From: Actinomycetota bacterium
GTDB taxonomy: Bacteria > Actinomycetota > Acidimicrobiia > Spongiisociales > ZC4RG35
NCBI GenBank assembly: GCA_019347585.1
Contig: JAHWLC010000024.1
Span: 1,738 to 9,730, forward strand
Reading direction: 5' to 3'
Length of the DNA stretch: 7,993 nucleotides
Shown here piece by piece: positions 1 through 4,720 of the stretch. Made by a program: the position numbers and the translations under genes. Numbering within the stretch: position 1 is the stretch's first letter; each line of letters begins with the position of its first letter. The notes under the pieces were generated by a model that worked only from the letters and a program-made list of their open reading frames with translations, had not been told where the DNA came from and did not search any database.

Positions 1-240
1 GAGATCCCCGGTCCACTCGTCGAGACAACGGGCGCAAGTGAACGAGACGGGCGCTTTGGCCCGGTACGCGGCGCGGACCCCGTCGACCGTCCCCACTATC
101 GATCCCTCCACCTCGATGGGCCCCTGGCCCACCGAGTCGCCGACCCTCAAGGCGACATCCGCCGTGCCTGAGAATTGGCGGCGGCGCTCGGGGTGGCCGA
201 TCAGGTCGTCGATGGTGACGACGAGGCCGGCCTGCTTCAC
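1..240 (-). CDS. DUF177/YceD family protein (partial, C-terminus beyond window)
   Basis: This is the N-terminal 80 codons of a DUF177 (YceD-like) protein, read from the reverse complement and open to the window edge. The start is a GTG at 240-238, one base after the TGA of the upstream coiled-coil gene (TGA-G-GTG). Early residues read LVVTIDDLIGHPERRR, and near the edge there is a CARCLDEW segment; the CxRCL signature is typical of the family. Members are small proteins encoded next to rpmF and rnc, and the E. coli and plant relatives are linked to 23S rRNA/large-subunit maturation. The position after recG-rsmD-coaD and the coiled-coil gene is the usual actinobacterial one, so rpmF and/or rnc are expected just outside the window. 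No strong Shine-Dalgarno sequence precedes the start, so translation probably depends on coupling. The family call is firm; the cellular role is known mostly from homologues. Confidence 0.85.
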   Translation of the reverse strand, partial: MKQAGLVVTIDDLIGHPERRRQFSGTADVALRVGDSVGQGPIEVEGSIVGTVDGVRAAYRAKAPVSFTCARCLDEWTGDL

Positions 241-241
241 C

Positions 242-775
242 TCACACCGGGACGTCGGGAGGCTTGGGCCGTGACCTGTGAAGCTCGTCACGGGCGGCCT
301 GGATGTGGCCGACCATGTCGACGAGCAGACTCTGGACACGCCCCAGCTTCTCCTCGATCCCGTCCTCCGTCTCGAGACGGAGGCGTCTCGCCTCGCCCTC
401 CGCCAGGCGGACCAGGAGGTTCGCCTCCTCCACGGCCTCGGCGACGATGGCCGAGTCCGAGACGAGCTCATCCGCCTCGGCCTTGGCCCTATCGATGAGG
501 GCCCGGGCCTTCTCGTTGGTGCGGGCGATGAACGCCTCCCGCTCCCGGACCATCCATCTCGCCGCCCTCAGCTCGTCGGGCAGGGCTGCCTTGAGCTGCT
601 CCAGGAGCCCGAGGAAGAGCTCCCTGTCGACCAGCGCGTTGGAGGACAGCGGCATCGCCTTCGCCACCTCGAGATGGGCCACCATCTCGTCGACGACGTC
701 GACGATGTCCGCCGTCTCCGGCCGCTCGGTGACGTCCACGACGACGTCCGGATCGGGCTTGGTTTCCTGGGTCAT
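242..775 (-). CDS. DivIVA/AtpF-like coiled-coil protein of the coaD-rnc operon
   Basis: A 177-residue, highly charged, soluble protein. Residues 1-25 are acidic and probably disordered. From about 55 to 170 it is almost entirely predicted helix rich in A, E, R and L, typical of a coiled coil. The stretch RAARWMVREREAF (70-82), followed by repeats such as EKARALIDRAKAEADEL (88-104) and EGEARRLRLETED (126-138), matches the actinobacterial family often annotated as ATP synthase F0 subunit B-like or DivIVA-like, the Rv2927c type from M. tuberculosis. It has no membrane segment, so it is not a true AtpF. The ATG at 775 overlaps the coaD stop as ATGA and is preceded by AAGGAG 8 nt upstream. The gene ends one base before the DUF177 start. 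Function is unproven; a scaffold or cell-pole/division role is inferred only from the fold. Confidence 0.75.
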   Translation of the reverse strand: MTQETKPDPDVVVDVTERPETADIVDVVDEMVAHLEVAKAMPLSSNALVDRELFLGLLEQLKAALPDELRAARWMVREREAFIARTNEKARALIDRAKAEADELVSDSAIVAEAVEEANLLVRLAEGEARRLRLETEDGIEEKLGRVQSLLVDMVGHIQAARDELHRSRPKPPDVPV

Positions 776-1239
776 GACAATCGCTCCTTCAAAGCCCTAT
801 CTACTACATCGGGTACCAGCCCGCTCACCGACCCACCCAGCTTGGCAACCTCTTTCACCAATGACGAGGAAATGAAACCGAATTCGGGTGTGGTGGGCAT
901 GAAGACGGTCTCCATGCCGGTCAGATGGCGGTTCATCTGCGCCATCTGGTTCTCGTACTCATAGTCGTCGACGGTGCGAAGCCCCTTCACCACGACGTCG
1001 GCGCCGACTTCCCGGGCGTGGGTCACCAGGAGCCCGCCGAAGCTGGTGACCTCCACCCGGTCCCCGTGGACCTCCTCGATCAGCCCGATGCGCTGCTCGG
1101 TGCTGAACAGGGGCTCCTTGGCCGGATTGTCGATCACCGCCACAACCACGCGGTCGAAGAGCCCGATGGTCCGCTCCACCACGTCGACATGGCCGTTGGT
1201 CGGCGGATCGAAGCTCCCCGGGCACAGTGCCGTCGTCAT
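772..1239 (-). CDS. coaD: Phosphopantetheine adenylyltransferase (PPAT)
   Basis: CoaD transfers AMP from ATP to 4'-phosphopantetheine to give dephospho-CoA and pyrophosphate, the fourth step from pantothenate to CoA, in the cytosol. The 155-residue product has the usual length (about 160) and all nucleotidyltransferase marks: PGSFDP (7-12), TNGH (14-17, the T/HxGH motif), the NPAKEPLF lysine (K41), KGLR (85-88) and ISSSLVKEV (123-131). I chose the ATG at 1239, which overlaps the rsmD stop by one base (TGATG). An in-frame TTG one codon earlier (1242) is possible but less likely. A moderate purine tract (GAGAAGGG) lies upstream. The stop overlaps the next gene by 4 nt. The rsmD-coaD pairing is widespread in bacteria. 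No key residue is missing. Confidence 0.97.
   Translation of the reverse strand: MTTALCPGSFDPPTNGHVDVVERTIGLFDRVVVAVIDNPAKEPLFSTEQRIGLIEEVHGDRVEVTSFGGLLVTHAREVGADVVVKGLRTVDDYEYENQMAQMNRHLTGMETVFMPTTPEFGFISSSLVKEVAKLGGSVSGLVPDVVDRALKERLS
784..789 (-). promoter_or_regulatory. Shine-Dalgarno site for the DivIVA-like gene
   Basis: On the minus strand AAGGAG lies 8 nt before the ATG at 775, inside the end of coaD. It is a strong ribosome-binding site and settles this start, which also overlaps the coaD stop codon as ATGA. Confidence 0.7.
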
Positions 1240-1781
1240 CAATCCGCACCCTTCTCGTATCGGAAGACCCTGGTGTCCCCGTAACGCCTGTCGGCCAACA
1301 CCGTCCAGGTTACCGGGGGCTTCGGTGGGCGGTCGTCATGCCGCCGGGACACCACCACCTCTCCCTCCGGCGCGAGCATCCGGTCCAGCATTTCGAAGTC
1401 TGCACCGAGGGCGTCGCTGCCCATGTCCCAGGGGGGGTCGATGAAGACCAGGTGAAAGCGGCCCTCGCTCCGGCGGAGATAGTCCTGCACCGTCATCTCC
1501 CGGATCTCGCCTCCGAGCCCGAGAGTCTCCACGTTGGAGCGGAGGGCTTGGATCGCCTTGCGCCCGCTCTCGACGAAAAGAGCCGACGCCGCCCCCCGTG
1601 AGAGCGCCTCCAGACCGAAGCTCCCCGAGCCGGCGTACAGGTCGGCGACGTCGGCGTCCTCCACCCAGCTCCCGATCGAGGAGAAGATCGCCTCCTTGAC
1701 CCGGTCGGTGACCGGCCGGGTGCTGGTGGCGTCGGGAGCCCTCAGCCTGCGGCCCCGCGCCTTGCCGGCGATGATCCTCAT
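1239..1781 (-). CDS. rsmD: 16S rRNA (guanine(966)-N(2))-methyltransferase
   Basis: RsmD methylates N2 of G966 (E. coli numbering) in helix 31 of 16S rRNA using S-adenosylmethionine, during 30S assembly. The 180-residue product starts MRIIAGKARGRRL, the usual family opening. It has RPVTDRVKEAIFSS (22-35), the SAM-binding motif I DLYAGSGSFGLEALSRGA (47-64) and the catalytic N6/N2-type DPPW tetrad (115-118, where many homologues have DPPF or DPPY). The C-terminus ends with VFRYEKGAD. The ATG at 1781 lies 7 nt after the recG stop. No strong Shine-Dalgarno is visible, so translation is probably coupled to recG. The stop codon shares one base with the coaD start. The protein is full length and looks intact. 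Confidence 0.95.
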   Translation of the reverse strand: MRIIAGKARGRRLRAPDATSTRPVTDRVKEAIFSSIGSWVEDADVADLYAGSGSFGLEALSRGAASALFVESGRKAIQALRSNVETLGLGGEIREMTVQDYLRRSEGRFHLVFIDPPWDMGSDALGADFEMLDRMLAPEGEVVVSRRHDDRPPKPPVTWTVLADRRYGDTRVFRYEKGAD

Positions 1782-1788
1782 CTCGGCG

Positions 1789-3951
1789 TCACGCGATGAA
1801 CAGCCAATCGACGGTCTCGCCGAGCATCGACGACACCTCCTCGGCGAGCTCGGGGTGATCGGCCAACTCGGGATCGGAGTCGACCAGGCCGAAAGCGTCG
1901 CGTCGGGCGGCCACCAGCAGCTCGAGATCGGCCATGATGTCCGCCAGCACCAGGTCGTTCATCCCCGACTGGCGGGTCCCGAAGACCGTCCCGTGGCCCC
2001 GGATTCTCAGGTCCTCCTCGGCGAGCCGGAATCCGTCGTTGCTCCCGACCATGGCATCGAGCCGATCCACCGCGTCCTGTGTCGACGCATCGGCGAGCAG
2101 CAGACAGGTGCCGGGATGGGAGCCCCTCCCCACCCGGCCCCGGAGCTGGTGGAGCTGGCTCAGCCCGAACCTGTCGGCGTCGAGGATCACCATCACCGTG
2201 GCGTTGGGCACGTCGATGCCCACCTCGACCTCGAGACGCTCCGCGTCGAGCTCGCCGGCGCGCAGCGACGCCATCACCTCCTCTTTCTCCCTGGAGGGGA
2301 GCTGGCCGTGGATCAAGCCGACCCTCAGGTCGGGCATGAGCAAGGAGAGACGGCGGTGCTCGCTCACCGCCGAAACCGCCTCGACCTTGGGACTGTCCTC
2401 GACCAGCGGGCACACCACGAACGCTTGGCGGCCCTCGCCCACCTCCTTCTCGATGTGCTCGATGGCACGCCACTCCTCCGCCTTGGACAAGAGCCGGGTC
2501 CTCACCGGGCTCCGGCCCGGTGGCATCTCGTCGATGACGGAGACGTCGAGGTCGCCGTAGAGGGTCATGGAAAGCGTGCGCGGGATCGGAGTGGCGGTCA
2601 TGATGAGGAGATCGGGCTCGGCGCCATCCGACTTCTCCTTGAGCCGCACCCTCTGGGCCACCCCGAAGCGGTGCTGCTCGTCGATGACCGCCGCCCCCAG
2701 CCGGGAGAAGGCGACCCCTTCCTGGATCAGGGCGTGGGTCCCCACCAGGAGGTCGACCTGCCCGGAGGCGACATCGGCTAGGAGCTGGGGGCGGGTGATG
2801 CCGCTGTCGTAGTTGGCGGCGGCGGCCGATCCGGTGAGCAGTCCGAGATGGACCGCGGGGTCCTCCTCACCGGAGAACAAACTCTCCATGCCGAGCCGCT
2901 CGCCCTCCCCCCTCAGACCCGGGGAGAGCGCAGCCTTGGCGAGCAGGTCGTTGACCCCGAGGTAGTGCTGCTCGGCGAGGACCTCGGTCGGCGCCATGAT
3001 CGCCGTCTGGTGCCCACCCTCGATCACATCCAGCAGTGACGCCACCGCGACCACGGTCTTTCCCGAGCCGACCTCCCCCTGGAGGAGGCGGTGCATGGGA
3101 TGGGGGGCGGTGAGGTCGGACCTGATCTCGTCGAGGACTCTGGCCTGGGCCGCGGTGAGCCGATATGGCAGGCGGTCGAGGAAAGGGCCCGCCAGCTCCC
3201 CGGTGGGAGCATGGGCGGTCCCCTTCGCCTCCAGGATCATGTGGCGTCTCTTCATCGCCAGGGCCAGCTCGAGACGGAACAGCTCGTCGTAGACGAGGCG
3301 CTTTCTCGCCGGGCCGATCTCCTCTCTGCTCTCCGGGAAGTGAATCGAGGCGAACGCCTGATCCCGGTCCATGAGCCCTCGAGCCGCCTTGAACTCGACG
3401 GGCAGGGGGTCGTCTATGGGCCGGGAGCGCTTGAGCGCGTTGTGCACCGCGTCCCTGATGATCTGGGGGCTGACCTTGCCCACCTGGGGATGGATGGGGA
3501 CGATCCGGCCGGTGAGGATCCGCTCTGGTGCCTCGTCCAGGACCTCGGCATCCGGCGTCTTCATCTGCAGGGAGCCGCGGAACCGCTCCACCACCCCGGA
3601 GAGGGCCACCCGATCGCCCTCCTTCACCTTGCGGAACGGGTAGTTCTTGGTGAACCAGACCGCCTTGATCTCCCCCGAGTCGTCGCCGATGCGGGCCTCG
3701 GTGATCTGGAGGTTGCCCCGGGCCCGCCGGGAGCTGACCGAGCGCACCTCGCCTACCACGGTCACCTCCGGGCCGACCAGGGTCTTGGCGATCGGGGTCA
3801 CCTCCGTCCGGTCCAGGTAGTCGCGGGGGACGTGATGGAGCATGTCGGCCACGGTGCGGATCCCGGATTTGGCCAGGGTGGCCAGCCGGGAGGAGCCGAT
3901 GCCCTTGAGCTCGCCCACACTCACCTGGGTGAGACGGCTCAGCGTTGCCAT
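1789..3951 (-). CDS. recG: ATP-dependent DNA helicase RecG (motif V atypical)
   Basis: RecG is a superfamily 2 dsDNA translocase that remodels stalled forks, D-loops and Holliday junctions. The 720-residue product has an N-terminal wedge/OB region (about 1-250) and then the helicase core: Walker A GEVGSGKT (292-299), APTEVLAEQHY (320-330), VGTHALIQEG (403-412), DEQH (424-427), TATPIPRTL (452-460) and motif VI QLRGRVGRG (602-610). The C-terminal RecG signature runs from about 639 to 665 (GTRQSG at 658-663). Motif V is abnormal: GELD is followed by AERLEV (570-575) and then EVGIDVPNA, where homologues have about eight residues close to VLVATTVI. There is also about 25 extra residues at 335-370 before the GLLTGS motif. 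I chose the ATG at 3951 (MATLSRL, matching family N-termini). An in-frame GTG at 3969 would add six residues. First gene of the minus-strand operon. Identity is certain; full activity is uncertain because of motif V. Confidence 0.96.
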   Translation of the reverse strand: MATLSRLTQVSVGELKGIGSSRLATLAKSGIRTVADMLHHVPRDYLDRTEVTPIAKTLVGPEVTVVGEVRSVSSRRARGNLQITEARIGDDSGEIKAVWFTKNYPFRKVKEGDRVALSGVVERFRGSLQMKTPDAEVLDEAPERILTGRIVPIHPQVGKVSPQIIRDAVHNALKRSRPIDDPLPVEFKAARGLMDRDQAFASIHFPESREEIGPARKRLVYDELFRLELALAMKRRHMILEAKGTAHAPTGELAGPFLDRLPYRLTAAQARVLDEIRSDLTAPHPMHRLLQGEVGSGKTVVAVASLLDVIEGGHQTAIMAPTEVLAEQHYLGVNDLLAKAALSPGLRGEGERLGMESLFSGEEDPAVHLGLLTGSAAAANYDSGITRPQLLADVASGQVDLLVGTHALIQEGVAFSRLGAAVIDEQHRFGVAQRVRLKEKSDGAEPDLLIMTATPIPRTLSMTLYGDLDVSVIDEMPPGRSPVRTRLLSKAEEWRAIEHIEKEVGEGRQAFVVCPLVEDSPKVEAVSAVSEHRRLSLLMPDLRVGLIHGQLPSREKEEVMASLRAGELDAERLEVEVGIDVPNATVMVILDADRFGLSQLHQLRGRVGRGSHPGTCLLLADASTQDAVDRLDAMVGSNDGFRLAEEDLRIRGHGTVFGTRQSGMNDLVLADIMADLELLVAARRDAFGLVDSDPELADHPELAEEVSSMLGETVDWLFIA

Positions 3952-3958
3952 GACCCCG

Positions 3959-3964
3959 ACGGTA
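3959..3964 (-). promoter_or_regulatory. Candidate -10 box for the recG operon
   Basis: On the minus strand TACCGT fits the actinobacterial TAnnnT -10 pattern and lies 7 nt before the chosen recG ATG at 3951. This spacing would put the transcription start at or very near the initiation codon (leaderless). The intervening CGGGGTC could alternatively act as a short Shine-Dalgarno sequence. No clear -35 is seen. This is pattern evidence only. Confidence 0.35.
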
Positions 3965-3997
3965 CCCACGGACTGGGACTTGAACCGGCACCGGCGT

Positions 3998-4003
3998 TAG
4001 CAT
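3998..4003 (+). promoter_or_regulatory. Candidate -10 box for the rpmB unit
   Basis: TAGCAT fits TAnnnT and ends 11 nt before the rpmB ATG, so transcription would start about 4-6 nt upstream of the start codon. No ribosome-binding site precedes rpmB, which fits a nearly leaderless mRNA. A TTGAAC at 3980-3985 resembles a -35 box, but the 12-nt spacing to this -10 is too short for a standard pair. This is pattern evidence only. Confidence 0.4.
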
Positions 4004-4014
4004 CCTGAGCACTC

Positions 4015-4203
4015 ATGTCTTACCGCTGCGAGATCTGCGGCAAGGAGCCGAGCTACGGCAAGACCGTCAGCTTCTCCCACAAGAGAGCCAACCGCCGCTG
4101 GCTGCCCAATATCCAGAAGATCCGGGTGAAGCACGGGTCCAACACCCGGCGCGCTCGGGTCTGCACCTCCTGCATCCGGGCGGGCAAGGTCGTCAAGGCC
4201 TGA
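4015..4203 (+). CDS. rpmB: 50S ribosomal protein L28, zinc-binding form
   Basis: L28 is a small basic protein of the large ribosomal subunit, near the tRNA E site/L1-stalk side. The 62-residue product begins MSYRCEICGKEPSYG and contains the conserved HKRANRRWLPNIQKIR core (22-37) and the C-terminal RARVCTSCIRAGKVVKA. It keeps both cysteine pairs (C5/C8 and C50/C53), so it is the C+ form expected to bind zinc; some actinobacteria carry a second, cysteine-free copy used under zinc limitation. The ATG at 4015 has no Shine-Dalgarno, consistent with a leaderless or very short leader. It is first in a plus-strand unit diverging from recG and is followed 3 nt later by a cold-shock-domain gene. Confidence 0.97.
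   Translation: MSYRCEICGKEPSYGKTVSFSHKRANRRWLPNIQKIRVKHGSNTRRARVCTSCIRAGKVVKA
4195..4198 (+). promoter_or_regulatory. Shine-Dalgarno site for the TTG-started cold-shock-like gene
   Basis: AAGG lies 8 nt before the TTG at 4207, inside the last codons of rpmB. It supports a TTG start, which is the only plausible initiation codon between the rpmB stop and the first conserved residues of the next protein. Confidence 0.45.
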
Positions 4204-4206
4204 CTT

Positions 4207-4422
4207 TTGGACCAGGGAGTCGTCAAGACCTATGACCCGGTGACGGGTGTGGGGGTCGTGGTGCGCGACACCGACAGGAGCGAGATCTTCCTCCGCCCGG
4301 GGTCGTTGCGCGGGTCGGTGTTCCGCACTCTCCGCCAGGGTCAACGCATCGTCTTCGAATTCGAGGAAGAGGACGGCCAGGAGTTCATCACCAGGTTGGG
4401 CCTGGGACAAGAGGGCTATTGA
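4207..4422 (+). CDS. Divergent cold-shock-domain (OB-fold) protein
   Basis: A 71-residue acidic protein starting at TTG, three bases after rpmB. Its layout follows a CspA-type cold-shock domain: GVVKTYDPVTGVGVV (4-18) aligns with the GxVKWFNxxKGFGFI strand pair, EIFLRPGSL (26-34) with the VFVHxSAI strand, and FRTLRQGQRIVFEFEEEDGQ (39-58) with the FRTLxEGQxVxFEVxxGxxG end. The aromatic RNP1 residues (W/F, F, F) and the F-V-H-F of RNP2 that stack on nucleic acid in CspA are mostly replaced by Y, V, V and L-R. The fold is therefore likely kept, but single-stranded RNA/DNA binding may be weakened or changed. Co-transcription with rpmB suggests a ribosome- or translation-related role, which is inference. 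Coding is supported by the domain match, the AAGG site and the tight spacing. Confidence 0.7.
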   Translation: MDQGVVKTYDPVTGVGVVVRDTDRSEIFLRPGSLRGSVFRTLRQGQRIVFEFEEEDGQEFITRLGLGQEGY

Positions 4423-4452
4423 TCGGCTAGTGTCGCCGCCCCTAGAGCGATC

Positions 4453-4459
4453 GAGGAGG
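4453..4459 (+). promoter_or_regulatory. Strong Shine-Dalgarno site for the RAM-domain gene
   Basis: GAGGAGG lies 6 nt before the TTG at 4466. It is the strongest ribosome-binding site in this unit and fixes the TTG as the start. The reading frame is open far upstream, but that part overlaps the cold-shock-like gene and is not family-like. Confidence 0.75.
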
Positions 4460-4465
4460 CTCAAT

Positions 4466-4699
4466 TTGGTCCAGGCTTACGTCCTGATCCAGACGGAGGT
4501 GGGAAAGGCCGCCGTCGTTGCGGAGGAAGTGCGCGAGATCCCCGGAGTGGACAGCGCCGATGACGTCACCGGGCCCTATGACGTCATCGTCAAGGCCAGC
4601 AGCGACGACGTCGACTCCCTGGGCAAGCTGGTGGTGGCGAAGATTCAGGCAGTGGACGGCATCACCCGCACCCTCACCTGCCCGGTCGTCCACCTCTAG
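4466..4699 (+). CDS. Stand-alone Lrp/AsnC ligand-binding (RAM) domain protein
   Basis: A 77-residue protein made only of the Lrp/AsnC C-terminal ligand-binding (RAM/ACT-like) domain. It opens VQAYVLIQTEVGKA and continues with VREIPGVDSADDVTGPYDVIV (22-42), where the G-x-Y/F-D motif before the second beta strand is typical, then the helix around 46-62 and the closing strand GITRTLTCPVV (65-75). There is no helix-turn-helix, so it cannot be a classical DNA-binding Lrp. Small one-domain members of this family are common in actinobacteria and archaea and form dimers or higher rings that may sense amino acids. The TTG start is fixed by GAGGAGG. It lies 43 nt after the cold-shock-like gene, probably in the same transcript. 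Its target is unknown, and a partner regulator is not encoded here. Confidence 0.85.
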   Translation: MVQAYVLIQTEVGKAAVVAEEVREIPGVDSADDVTGPYDVIVKASSDDVDSLGKLVVAKIQAVDGITRTLTCPVVHL

Positions 4700-4710
4700 T
4701 GGGCCACTAG
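4696..4710. terminator. Palindrome between convergent genes, possible bidirectional terminator
   Basis: CTAGTGG-G-CCACTAG is a perfect inverted repeat with 7-bp arms, or a 6-bp stem with a 3-nt loop in RNA. It begins at the stop codon of the RAM-domain gene and fills half of the 21-bp gap before the ddl stop. Being symmetric it could end transcripts from both sides. There is no U-tract, so it is at best a weak or factor-dependent terminator; a protein-binding site is also possible. Confidence 0.35.
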
Positions 4711-4720
4711 AACCCCTCCC

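Noticed and set aside
687..740. Repetitive gacgtcgacgatgtc-like tract that might be a tandem repeat.
   Set aside because: It encodes the valine- and aspartate-rich stretch at residues 11-29 of the coiled-coil protein; the similarity follows from codon use and no unit repeats exactly more than briefly.
278..964. Long open frame on the plus strand opposite the DivIVA-like and coaD genes.
   Set aside because: It is antisense to two well-supported genes. In GC-rich DNA with strong third-position GC bias such shadow frames are expected, and its product resembles no family.
1534..2781. 415-codon open frame on the plus strand opposite rsmD and recG.
   Set aside because: It is antisense to clear rsmD and recG motifs, rich in H, R, G and P, with no ribosome-binding site or family resemblance.
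3965..3990. tRNA-like T-arm on the minus strand (GGTTCAAGTCCC) just upstream of recG.
   Set aside because: Only two base pairs of the would-be T stem form (GCCGG against CCCAG), and the upstream DNA is rpmB coding sequence with no anticodon or D arm. At most it is a chance match or the remnant of a decayed tRNA 3' end.
4396..4433. Possible internal promoter before the RAM-domain gene (TTGGGC and TAGTGT).
   Set aside because: The spacing of the two hexamers is 26 nt, too wide for a standard promoter, and the boxes are weak. Co-transcription with rpmB is simpler.
4560..4586. Two copies of ATGACGTCA, 18 bp apart start to start, each containing the palindrome TGACGTCA.
   Set aside because: They lie inside the RAM-domain gene and are explained by the codons for the conserved DDV and YDVIV segments, so there is no need to invoke an operator.
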